Assembly (NCBI GenBank): GCA_023229785.1
Contig: JALNYV010000020.1
Location: 1-40,464, forward strand
Source: Candidatus Dojkabacteria bacterium
GTDB taxonomy: Bacteria; Patescibacteria; Dojkabacteria; SC72
DNA length: 40,464 nucleotides
Reading direction: 5' to 3'
Under the pieces are notes generated by a model. It saw nothing but the letters and a program-made list of their open reading frames with translations, ran no database searches and had not been told where the DNA came from. Position numbers and translations under genes: made by a program. Below, piece after piece: positions 21,476 through 29,448 of the stretch (positions are counted from its first letter, which is position 1; every line of letters begins with the position of its first letter).

Positions 21476-24405
21476 TGTCTTATAAATTTAACCCATTTAC
21501 AGGAAAACTTGACTTAGTTTCAATAGAAACTGGTAATTTTAAAGTGCCTGATAATATAGTTCAAGTTAAAACTGGCGTAACTGAAGAAGCCGGTAAGATT
21601 TATAACACCATAGCTTCAGCTCTTGCTTACATAGCCACTCAAACACCTTCCACGAGTAACAGGTGGGGGATACAGATAAGCGGTTCTAACGCAGAGGATT
21701 TCACTATACCTCAATTTGTTTATATCATCGGTACTGGGCTTTACAATACGACTTTGACTGGTGCGGTTAGTGCCGGTACTCCCTCGGACGTAGACACGAT
21801 TGCAATCCAAAATTGTACAATTTCAAACTTAAACTTTGTCGGTGGAACTGGTGGGCTTGTTCAAAGTTGTTATGTAACTGGTGGAACTTTTGACGCTGGG
21901 TCTATAATTTACGCTATTCAGTCAATTTTTAGAGGTTGTAATATCACTTCGGTTTACGATGGTTCGGCTTTTATTAATAATTTCTTAGGTGGTGCTGGTT
22001 CTCTACCAACAGACGGAACTGTCTATAACTCAGTTGTATTTAACCTCGGTGGCGGGACTGTTCTTACTGGAGGAACTTTCTTTACAACAGAATTTGACGG
22101 ATACGCTTTCAGTACAGACCAGACTTTGACAAGCAATCTTGAATTTAAGAACTGCTCAATGTTTGGCGGAGCTTTGACTATTATCGTTCCGACTGGTGTT
22201 ACGTTTACTTTAGAGGGTTGTAATATGCCTCTTTTGACTATAACCGTTCAGGCTGGCGGAACTTTGATAACTTATAATTGCACACTAGCGGCAGTAACCA
22301 ATTCAGGCACTTGGAGTAAGTATGCGACTACGGTAGGGACTGCTTGGGGGACAGACGGGACTGTAACTGCACCAAACTATATCAGCAATGTCGCAGTAGG
22401 CACTTCTCCTTTCGCTTGCACCTCTACAACTTTAAATACAAATCTTAATGCTGACTTATGGGACGGTTATCAGTTTAGTGATTACTTAGACCAAGCGGTC
22501 AAGACCACATCTAAGCCTACATTCGGTTATCTTAGACTTGATGGAGATAACAATGGCGGAACAATAATCGGAACAACAACTGCTGACGGAGCGGATAGTA
22601 AATTTATAGGAGTGTTTGGCGGTGGATATGAAGCGGCTTGTTATAATCGTGCTGGTGGATTCTTTGTCTATGGAAACGAATACTCCGTCGGTGCTGATGT
22701 TTACAGCGGTAATGTTTTAATCTTGGCAGGGGATAGTTCAACAACTCCTTCGTCTGGTTCAATAAGGTTTTATACTGACGCTGCCGTAGAAAGAATGATA
22801 ATAAGCAGAGCAGGATTAGTTGGTATTAATCTTGGTGCTGGGGTTATTCCTTCTGCTCAATTTCACGTAGGTGGCAATGTTATAATCGGGACTGGTGCGG
22901 CAGGAGTAGATTATACTCTTACTTTCAATGGTGAAACGAATGACGGTGTAATAACTTGGAAAGAAGATGAAAATATACTTGATATAGGTTCTGCTTGCCT
23001 AGAACTAGATAATTCTACAACTGCTAATATAGGAGTAATTTATAAGAACGGTACACAGTTTATCCACGACTATGCGCACGCCACTGCTAACGGATATAAC
23101 GTACACGTAGGAAGACAATCAGGAAATTTCACAAGCTCACCTGCTGGTGGAGCGGCGACTTTAGCTTCTGACAATGTTAGTATCGGCTCATTAAACTTAG
23201 TAGCGGCTACTACTGGCTATCAGAATACAGCAATGGGTAGCCAAGCCCTAAGAAGATTGACAACTGGATTTGGTAACACAGCGATTGGACATTACTCAGG
23301 TGCTGACATCACACAAGGTTATTTCAATATGGCTATTGGTCGCTCATCTCTTGAGAATTTAAACACTGGCTATGAGAACGTGGCGATTGGTAATTCTACG
23401 ATGTATACTGCAACAGACGCCACTAGAAACGTAGCTATTGGAGAGAGCGCTCTATATAGCGGTACTTCGCAAGACTACTGCACAGCTATCGGATATGGTG
23501 CTGGTGTCAGCTATACAGGCCAAAGAGGTATATTTCTTGGAGCTTTAGCTGGCTATAGACAGACTTCAATTGATTATATGCTGGTGGTTGATTCTACTCT
23601 CCGAGCGGATGTAGCGACTGAATCTGCTAACGCTATTATTTACGGGACAATGGCGGCGACTGCTGCAACACAGGTTATAAAGTTTAACGCCACTACCACA
23701 ATTACAAATAATGTTTATCTTGGCAAAGCAGATGACAAAGTCGCTTATTTCGGAGCTGGAGATGATATGTCTATTGGATATGACGGGACTAATGGAAACA
23801 TAAAGACAGATTTGGTTGCTCCGAGTGATTTACATATTGATTGCGGTACTGATAAGACAGTAATTTTAGATGAAACTGTTTGGGAAGATATTCAATTTCC
23901 GATAGAAGCAGGAAAAGTACCAGCGGCTAACTATCCAACTTATGAAGCTTTCACAAGTGCTAACATAGAGGCGTTTGCTTTTTCAGTTGATGATAAAATA
24001 CAACTTTCATCAAACGAGCCTCCTCACGGCTGGAAAGAGGGAACAGTCGGAAATGCTCACGTTCATTTTTGCATAAAGACAGCTCAAAATACTGGTGCGA
24101 ATAGGTTTGTAAAGTTAGAGTTGATATTTGCTTATTCTGATTACAATGGAACTTGGACAGAACAAGCGGCTATTACGCAAGAAGAAACAATTCCGACAGG
24201 AGCGGCAGCATTGCAGAGTTATCTGACTTCATTCACAAGCACAGTTACGCTCACAGGATTGCATATTGGTTCACAAATTAAATGTAGAGTAAAAAGAATT
24301 GCGGCAACTGGTGGGACTGAATATGCTGATGACGTGTATATCACGCAGGTAGGGGTACATATTGAGGTAGAAAAAATTGGAAGTAGGACTATTTCTGGAG
24401 CATAA
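21475..24405 (+). CDS. long tail fibre with YadA-head-like repeats
   Basis: The protein has 976 residues from ATG 21475, chosen over a TTG one codon earlier. The N-terminus has the SYKFNPFTGKLDLV motif seen on many phage fibres. Next come beta-helix-like repeats (about 60-290) and a repeat block (about 583-690) with NTAMGSQAL, NTAIGHYSG, NMAIGRSSL, NVAIGNSTM and NVAIGESAL, the left-handed beta-roll pattern of trimeric autotransporter heads. A beta-rich domain ends in IGSRTISGA. It is probably a trimeric receptor-binding fibre. An HNH gene follows directly and carries a near-copy of this C-terminal sequence. Confidence 0.85.
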   Translation: MSYKFNPFTGKLDLVSIETGNFKVPDNIVQVKTGVTEEAGKIYNTIASALAYIATQTPSTSNRWGIQISGSNAEDFTIPQFVYIIGTGLYNTTLTGAVSAGTPSDVDTIAIQNCTISNLNFVGGTGGLVQSCYVTGGTFDAGSIIYAIQSIFRGCNITSVYDGSAFINNFLGGAGSLPTDGTVYNSVVFNLGGGTVLTGGTFFTTEFDGYAFSTDQTLTSNLEFKNCSMFGGALTIIVPTGVTFTLEGCNMPLLTITVQAGGTLITYNCTLAAVTNSGTWSKYATTVGTAWGTDGTVTAPNYISNVAVGTSPFACTSTTLNTNLNADLWDGYQFSDYLDQAVKTTSKPTFGYLRLDGDNNGGTIIGTTTADGADSKFIGVFGGGYEAACYNRAGGFFVYGNEYSVGADVYSGNVLILAGDSSTTPSSGSIRFYTDAAVERMIISRAGLVGINLGAGVIPSAQFHVGGNVIIGTGAAGVDYTLTFNGETNDGVITWKEDENILDIGSACLELDNSTTANIGVIYKNGTQFIHDYAHATANGYNVHVGRQSGNFTSSPAGGAATLASDNVSIGSLNLVAATTGYQNTAMGSQALRRLTTGFGNTAIGHYSGADITQGYFNMAIGRSSLENLNTGYENVAIGNSTMYTATDATRNVAIGESALYSGTSQDYCTAIGYGAGVSYTGQRGIFLGALAGYRQTSIDYMLVVDSTLRADVATESANAIIYGTMAATAATQVIKFNATTTITNNVYLGKADDKVAYFGAGDDMSIGYDGTNGNIKTDLVAPSDLHIDCGTDKTVILDETVWEDIQFPIEAGKVPAANYPTYEAFTSANIEAFAFSVDDKIQLSSNEPPHGWKEGTVGNAHVHFCIKTAQNTGANRFVKLELIFAYSDYNGTWTEQAAITQEETIPTGAAALQSYLTSFTSTVTLTGLHIGSQIKCRVKRIAATGGTEYADDVYITQVGVHIEVEKIGSRTISGA

Positions 24406-24421
24406 ATATTATAATATAACT

Positions 24422-24997
24422 ATGTTTAGACAAAGAAAAAAAACTAGAATAAATTGTTCTGTCTGTAACAAAGATTTATTTATTCGCAATGATTACATCA
24501 AAACTCATAAAGGTATGTGTAATTCTTGTGAAAGTAAATTAAGATGGGAAGATATAGAATATAGGGAAAATAGTAGAAGAAAACATTTAGGACAAGTTGT
24601 TGCACCACCCCTACCATATGGTGAAGCAAATTTTAATGGACTATTCTACTCTTATAAAAAATCAGCTCAAGCTAGAGGAATTGAATTTAATCTTACGAAA
24701 GAACAATTTAAGATTTTAACTAAACAGGATTGTTATTATTGCGGAATAGAACCACTACAAACTTACAGTAATGGTAATCCAGGGAAATGGAGATATGGTT
24801 TATGGATTTATAATGGGATAGATAGGAAAGATGAGTCAATCGGTTATGAAATAGATAATTGTGTCCCTTGTTGTAAAAAATGTAATTATGCAAAACAAGG
24901 TATGACAGATATAGAGTTTTTAGAACACGTTATAAAAATATACAATAATCACGTTGAGAAAGATACCATTGGAAGCCGAACATTATCAGCTAAATAA
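24422..24997 (+). CDS. HNH homing-type endonuclease fused to a second fibre C-terminus
   Basis: The 191-residue protein has an N-terminal zinc knuckle (CSVC ... CNSC) and an HNH domain with CYYC, NGIDRKDESIGYEIDNCVPCC and CKKCNYAKQGM, as in free-standing phage HNH homing nucleases. Its last residues, EKDTIGSRTLSAK, closely resemble the fibre's end, VEKIGSRTISGA. I start it at ATG 24422; the frame is open further up, but only as overlap with the fibre. The layout suggests insertion near the 3' end of the fibre gene, with the old 3' codons now attached to the nuclease. Confidence 0.8.
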   Translation: MFRQRKKTRINCSVCNKDLFIRNDYIKTHKGMCNSCESKLRWEDIEYRENSRRKHLGQVVAPPLPYGEANFNGLFYSYKKSAQARGIEFNLTKEQFKILTKQDCYYCGIEPLQTYSNGNPGKWRYGLWIYNGIDRKDESIGYEIDNCVPCCKKCNYAKQGMTDIEFLEHVIKIYNNHVEKDTIGSRTLSAK

Positions 24998-25014
24998 TTT
25001 TTAACTTAAATAAT

Positions 25015-25248
25015 ATGGATTACATTGTAACAAAATTAGACGAGGTGGCAGATGAAGTGCCAAAAGATTTCTACACTTTTAAGGTGGTAGAAACAGTCAA
25101 GGACATTACAGATAAAGACGTTCAGGTTTATAAGACAGTAGGGTCTTTTACTAAGGCAGAACTTGAAGACACAATCGCAAGGCTTACAGCCGAGCTTTCT
25201 ACTTGGCAAGAAAGATTAGACGTTATAAAAGCGGAAGAAGTTAAATAA
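25015..25248 (+). CDS. hypothetical protein, coiled-coil end
   Basis: A 77-residue acidic protein. The N-terminal half looks like a beta hairpin pair (TFKVVETVKDITDKDVQVYKTVG) and the rest is a helix with heptad-like spacing ending in KAEEVK. The start is in an AATATG context after the HNH gene. It may be a small fibre chaperone or tail protein. Not recognised. Confidence 0.5.
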   Translation: MDYIVTKLDEVADEVPKDFYTFKVVETVKDITDKDVQVYKTVGSFTKAELEDTIARLTAELSTWQERLDVIKAEEVK

Positions 25249-25261
25249 TTAACATAAATCT

Positions 25262-25432
25262 ATGAAAGTAGAGCTAACAAAAGGACAAGTTGAAATTCTA
25301 GCAACACTCGCAGACAGAGCCCAAATCTTGGGTAGGGATGCGGAAATGTTGGTAGAGCTCAAAAATGTTCTCAAAAGGGCTTTGCAAAATGAAGCCACTA
25401 GCAAGACTAATCCGGAAGTTGAAGTAGTTTAA
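25262..25432 (+). CDS. 56-residue helical hypothetical protein
   Basis: The frame encodes a helix-rich protein (KGQVEILATLADRAQILGRDAEMLVELKNVL) with a disordered acidic end. It lies 13 nt after the previous gene with the same direction and start context (CTATG). Not recognised; it could be a structural or regulatory miniprotein. Confidence 0.5.
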   Translation: MKVELTKGQVEILATLADRAQILGRDAEMLVELKNVLKRALQNEATSKTNPEVEVV

Positions 25433-25487
25433 CAGTCTTCTCCTGCTCGTCTAGTGGCGGCCAGGGATAAGATTATTAAATAAATAT

Positions 25488-26210
25488 ATGACATTAGCAG
25501 AAATTAGTACAAGAATAACATTTTTAACACAGCAAAATACCAATGCTTTTTCAGCCGCCAATAGAGCGCTATTGATAAATAATGCTGTTGATGACATCCA
25601 AATATCTATACTACAAAGTATGGATGACTGGAATTTTGATGATTATGCCGCCGGCAATATAAACCAATGGCCGAAGACATACAATCTGGCCGCTAATACG
25701 CAGACAGTTGATATTGATGTAGTTACTAACAAGATTCTAAGAGTAGACAGAGTTGAAGTTAGTTACGACGGTACTAATTGGTACAAGGCGACTGCTTTCA
25801 ATATCGGCGAGAGCCTAGAATCAGTTAACACCACTAAGGTGAATTCTGATTTTTCAACATCTAGTCCGTATTACGCTTTAGTCGGAGAAACCGTTTATCT
25901 ATTTCCGATACCAACATCCGCAGTAACAGGAGGATTAAGGGTTTGGTTCACCAGGAGTATGACTTCTTATTCTTCAAGCGACCTCACAACCGGAACAGCC
26001 GTTCCCGGATTTGATACACAATTTCACGAACTGGTACCATTAAAAGTGGCCTATGATTGGGTGTGCGCCAATTCTCCTGACAATCAAGCTAAGGCCGGAA
26101 TGCTGATGAATAAAATAATGATGATGGAAGATAAGATGAAGAAACACTATGGCTATAAGAATTCAAATAGAAAAATAAATTTGAAAACATCTTCGCAAGA
26201 TTATTCATAA
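25488..26210 (+). CDS. head-tail adaptor-like protein
   Basis: The 240-residue protein has an N-terminal helix (RALLINNAVDDIQISILQSMDDWNFDDY), a beta-rich middle with ILRVDRVEVSYDGTNWYKA and YYALVGETVYLFPIP, and a helical C-terminal region (ELVPLKVAYDWVCANSPD). This alternation is typical of adaptor proteins that bind the portal ring in short-tailed phages. It starts in a TATATG context. The assignment is from pattern and lack of a long-tail module. Confidence 0.6.
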   Translation: MTLAEISTRITFLTQQNTNAFSAANRALLINNAVDDIQISILQSMDDWNFDDYAAGNINQWPKTYNLAANTQTVDIDVVTNKILRVDRVEVSYDGTNWYKATAFNIGESLESVNTTKVNSDFSTSSPYYALVGETVYLFPIPTSAVTGGLRVWFTRSMTSYSSSDLTTGTAVPGFDTQFHELVPLKVAYDWVCANSPDNQAKAGMLMNKIMMMEDKMKKHYGYKNSNRKINLKTSSQDYS

Positions 26211-26220
26211 ATTAAAATCT

Positions 26221-26430
26221 ATGAAAGACAAAATTAAAGGATTTTTAGAATTAGTATGGCTGATATTAACTTCACCAAAGATGAAGACTATCTATTGGCA
26301 GACTTTCAACGGCTTTATTATTCTAGTTATTGCTTATCTGGGAGAATTTAATATGGCTTGGGTGCCTGCTACGCTTGCCTGTTTAAACTTCCTAACAAAA
26401 TATATAAACCAAAAGTATTTAACTGCATAG
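26221..26430 (+). CDS. small membrane protein, possible holin
   Basis: The 69-residue protein has a probable N-terminal amphipathic segment and two hydrophobic helices (about 30-42 and 46-58), the second with a LACLNFLTKYIN end. Similar small proteins precede phage lytic enzymes. It starts the lysis group: two membrane proteins, two Cys-rich miniproteins and an M23 peptidase. A holin role is inferred from size and place. Confidence 0.55.
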   Translation: MKDKIKGFLELVWLILTSPKMKTIYWQTFNGFIILVIAYLGEFNMAWVPATLACLNFLTKYINQKYLTA

Positions 26431-26433
26431 GCT

Positions 26434-26808
26434 ATGGAAAACCAGAACAGAGAGCCAGCCTATAAAACACTTGCGATGTTTAATGATATGACTAAAGAAT
26501 TAAATAAACTAACAATAGCTATGGCTCAATTCCAAAACGATATAGCATATATCAAGGAGTCAGTTAAGCAAAACAATGTTGACCACAAAGAAATTGTGGA
26601 AAAGATTGACGGATTGACTGAAACTTTTCAAACAAAGATTATAGATAAAGCCGACCACAAAGAAGTAATGGAGAAGATTCAAGAATTAGACGAAAAGTAT
26701 GCTCCAAAAGCGGCCTGGACTGTATTGGTTTGGGCTGGCACGGTGCTAGGGGGAGCGTTCTTAATATCCTTAGGTGCTTTCTTGTTGAAACTTTATAAAA
26801 TGTTTTAA
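26434..26808 (+). CDS. coiled-coil protein with C-terminal transmembrane helix, lysis-associated
   Basis: The 124-residue protein is mostly helical, with a coiled coil (about 12-90) containing a twice-repeated DHKEIVEKI / DHKEVMEKI unit, and one transmembrane helix at 97-120. This resembles XhlA-type and other coiled-coil holin accessory proteins. Its place between the membrane protein and the M23 peptidase supports a lysis or spanin-like role. Confidence 0.55.
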   Translation: MENQNREPAYKTLAMFNDMTKELNKLTIAMAQFQNDIAYIKESVKQNNVDHKEIVEKIDGLTETFQTKIIDKADHKEVMEKIQELDEKYAPKAAWTVLVWAGTVLGGAFLISLGAFLLKLYKMF

Positions 26809-26820
26809 AGGAGGTGCGTA

Positions 26821-27003
26821 ATGCAATGCCAATTATGTGTTGCGGAAGTTAAGATTTATTTTAAAGCAGGTAAACTGGTAGTGTGCAGTCAATGCAAAGA
26901 AGAACTAGACAAACTGGTTAAAAAGTTTGAAAGGAGGAAGGCAGATGCAAACAGGACAATGTTGTCGTACTTGCCAAAGAATGAAGGACACGCCAGACGG
27001 TAA
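26821..27003 (+). CDS. zinc-ribbon miniprotein (strong SD)
   Basis: A 60-residue protein with Cys pairs CQLC and CSQC about 20 residues apart, forming a zinc ribbon, followed by a basic helix (KKFERRKADANR). It has a perfect SD (AAAGGAGGTG, 26810-26819), unlike its neighbours. The end overlaps the next gene. It resembles small phage zinc proteins of low-GC hosts and may have been acquired together with that gene. Confidence 0.55.
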   Translation: MQCQLCVAEVKIYFKAGKLVVCSQCKEELDKLVKKFERRKADANRTMLSYLPKNEGHARR

Positions 27004-27094
27004 ATTTTGCAATATATTGCACATACCGATTGTCAGTCCGGACTGGATTGGAGCAAGCTGTTACTACTACGAAAGGAAAAAGGATGAGGGATGA
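26945..27094 (+). CDS. 49-residue Cys-rich miniprotein (strong SD)
   Basis: The start has a strong SD (AGGAGGA) inside the upstream gene, 59 bp before that gene ends. The protein has CCRTC, a later Cys in GKFCN and another in ASCYYY, suggesting a metal- or disulfide-stabilised fold. Overlap and SD suggest it moves as a unit with the preceding gene. Not recognised. Confidence 0.5.
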   Translation: MQTGQCCRTCQRMKDTPDGKFCNILHIPIVSPDWIGASCYYYERKKDEG

Positions 27095-27102
27095 TTCAAA
27101 TC

Positions 27103-27158
27103 GGGGGAGGGAAAAAATGATAGGACAAACTGTTAGCTTCGCTATCAGTCCTTCCCCC
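27103..27158 (+). other. G-rich long hairpin before the M23 peptidase gene
   Basis: GGGGGAGGGA (27103-27112) pairs with TCCTTCCCCC (27149-27158) through 10 bp, one of them G-U. Within it, TGATAG (27118-27123) can pair with CTATCA, or a second hairpin with a CTTCG loop can form (ACTGTTAG/CTATCAGT with one mismatch). No U-tract follows. It lies 19 nt before the peptidase start and may block upstream transcripts or protect the mRNA end. Confidence 0.55.
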
Positions 27159-27176
27159 TAGATTATTTAAAAATTT

Positions 27177-27887
27177 ATGGATATTAAACTACAATTACCA
27201 CTAAGAGACATACAAGTTAACCAAGGATTCGGACTCAACTATGTAGACTTTTATCAACAATTTGGCTACAAGGGTCACGGAGGGATAGATTTCAGAACAA
27301 AGACTGGTTGTCCGGTATTAGCCAGCCACGACGGTTATATCACCTGGGCTGGTGCTGATAAAGGCTTTGGTATTTATGTGAGTATTCTTTCTGCTAAAGG
27401 CGGTGTAGGTTTTAGAACAAGATATGGACACCTTGAAAGAGCGAATGTAACTGTCGGAGAATTTGTTAAGGCTGGTGCGATTATAGGCTTTGCTGATAAT
27501 ACTGGAAAATATACTACTGGTGACCATTTGCACTTTGACTTAGCTCAAACTAACCATGGAGAGGTTATAAATTATAATAATGGTTATCACGGTTGTATTG
27601 ACCCTGCTCCGTACTTTCCTAAGAACTGGGATAAGTCTAACGCCTATCACAGATATGGAAGAAGACAAGAATGGCTGGCAGAATTTAATATGCGGTTTAA
27701 GAATGTTTGGTTGCATAGACAGTTATTAAGAAGAAATCAAATTTATAAAATACAAGATACTGAATTTATAAATGCTTTGGTCTACGGTGGGTATTCTTTT
27801 GAAGAGGTTTGCAACCCGGCTATGTATGAAATCTGGGGTTGGTGTACTAAAGCAGATTATAAAAGAGGTAGAGTAAACTTTCAATAA
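27177..27887 (+). CDS. M23-family peptidoglycan endopeptidase
   Basis: The 236-residue protein has an N-terminal M23 domain (about 10-145). GHGGID gives His34 and Asp38, and DHLHFDL gives His117 and His119, the full LytM zinc site. It cleaves peptide cross-bridges or stems in peptidoglycan. The C-terminal 90 residues are aromatic and basic and could bind the cell wall. No signal peptide is visible, so export would depend on the nearby holin candidates. It could be the endolysin or a virion-associated tail enzyme, because it lies between adaptor and hub genes. Confidence 0.85.
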   Translation: MDIKLQLPLRDIQVNQGFGLNYVDFYQQFGYKGHGGIDFRTKTGCPVLASHDGYITWAGADKGFGIYVSILSAKGGVGFRTRYGHLERANVTVGEFVKAGAIIGFADNTGKYTTGDHLHFDLAQTNHGEVINYNNGYHGCIDPAPYFPKNWDKSNAYHRYGRRQEWLAEFNMRFKNVWLHRQLLRRNQIYKIQDTEFINALVYGGYSFEEVCNPAMYEIWGWCTKADYKRGRVNFQ

Positions 27888-27888
27888 T

Positions 27889-29448
27889 ATGGCGACAATG
27901 AATATAACAATAGAGAGCATTTTAGACGGCTGGCAAGTAAGCGAATATTTTGGCGGAGCCGGGCAGTTTTTAGACAGTGTGGCTATTGACCCAGATATGC
28001 CTAAAGATGATAGCTCTGTAAAGCCGAGTGGTATGTTGAGGCCGACTTCAATGGCAAAATTTAGCGGCACTGAAATTACCGGTGTACCTTTATGGTTTGT
28101 TACTAATCCAAAGACTAACAGCACTTATTTATACGCTAATGACGGTAAGGTTCATACTATTACCAATGGTTTGATTATGGGGACAGCGTTGAATAGCGGT
28201 AACGCCTTGACAACAGCTTCTGGCAACGGAGCGGCTTATTATGATAATGCTATTTACTTTGCTACTAATGTCAATATAACAAAATATAGTCCGCTTAACG
28301 GTTCCGCTTCTTTAAACCAAACATATTGGGGAACTACTCTCAGTTTAACAGCTTTGACAAATACAACTTATCCGACAATAAACGGTGTGCTAATGCCTAA
28401 CCACGTTATGTGCTATCACGAAGCGTCTAACAAATTATTCTTTGCAGATGTTAAGACTAGTAATGAGGGTATAATAAGTTTTATAAAAACTACTAAAACA
28501 TCCGTAGAGGGTGATACCAATGACGGTTCAACTTATGCCGCTCTAACTTTAGGATATGGCGAATATGTAACTTGCATAGAAGATTATGGCGATTTGATTG
28601 CTTTTGGATTTGTGGAAGGAACTGATACTGACATACGCCAAGTACCTGCTCAAATATCTTTCTGGGACACTACTTCTACTGCTCTTGATAAGATAATATG
28701 TGTGTCTTTGCACGACCCTCTTGTTACCGCTTTGAAGAATGTTAATGGTCAATTATATGTGTTTAGCGGTTATGCTAAAGGAGGTTGCAGAGTAAGCATT
28801 TTCGCTGGCGGTTATACTTTACAAGAAATTGCTTGGTTGCCCGATGTCTATCCGCCAATATCTCAAGGAGCGGTTGACCATATTTTAAACAGAGTGGTAT
28901 TCGGAACAAACACAGTTACACCCGAAGCAAGCGCCTCTGTATTTTCTGTTGGTGCGAAAGAGAGAAATTTTCCTCTTGGTATACATAACATTTTAAGAGC
29001 AAGCGGTACCGGCGCTAACCCTTGGGTAACTGCTGTTAAATATCTAAGTACAAGTTCTGGAAAAATAACACAACCAGTGATTGGATTTGACGACGATACT
29101 TCCAAAGGGCTTGATAAGATTTCAACCACTTATGGAGATTATAATGTATGGAGGAGCGGAATGTTCAGAATATCCGACAGATTTAAAATAAATAAGATAG
29201 GGTTAAGGCTGGCTGACGCTGTTGCCGCTAATATGACGCTGGTTGTTAAGGCATACTATAATGACGGAGATAGCAACGCTACTTTAGCGACTATAAACAA
29301 CGCTGATTATACAGGCGAAAGAAATGTTGATATTTATCCGCAAGAGTTAATGGAGAATAATTTCTATCTTCAATTAGAATGGACTGGCTCTGCTCTAATG
29401 ACAGTTAGTCTTCCAATTACAATTCAAGTAGAAACATTAGATGATTAA
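27889..29448 (+). CDS. putative tail hub/nozzle protein (beta-propeller-like)
   Basis: The 519-residue protein is almost all beta, with repeated strand units such as TYLYANDGKVHTI, AAYYDNAIYFAT, NKLFFADVK, DYGDLIAFGF and GQLYVFSGYAKGG. These suggest a beta-propeller core like that of T7 gp12 or P22 gp10 tail proteins. An N-terminal segment (FLDSVAIDPDMPKDDSSVKPSGMLRPT) and a C-terminal beta-sandwich flank the core. It most likely forms the tail tube end or nozzle. The fibre gene overlaps its end by 8 bp. Confidence 0.6.
   Translation: MATMNITIESILDGWQVSEYFGGAGQFLDSVAIDPDMPKDDSSVKPSGMLRPTSMAKFSGTEITGVPLWFVTNPKTNSTYLYANDGKVHTITNGLIMGTALNSGNALTTASGNGAAYYDNAIYFATNVNITKYSPLNGSASLNQTYWGTTLSLTALTNTTYPTINGVLMPNHVMCYHEASNKLFFADVKTSNEGIISFIKTTKTSVEGDTNDGSTYAALTLGYGEYVTCIEDYGDLIAFGFVEGTDTDIRQVPAQISFWDTTSTALDKIICVSLHDPLVTALKNVNGQLYVFSGYAKGGCRVSIFAGGYTLQEIAWLPDVYPPISQGAVDHILNRVVFGTNTVTPEASASVFSVGAKERNFPLGIHNILRASGTGANPWVTAVKYLSTSSGKITQPVIGFDDDTSKGLDKISTTYGDYNVWRSGMFRISDRFKINKIGLRLADAVAANMTLVVKAYYNDGDSNATLATINNADYTGERNVDIYPQELMENNFYLQLEWTGSALMTVSLPITIQVETLDD

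Noticed and set aside
24360..25000. Group I or II intron with HNH gene in the fibre gene
   Set aside because: Only 16 bp of non-coding DNA lie between the fibre stop and the HNH start, and the HNH frame runs into the second fibre tail, leaving no room for a ribozyme.
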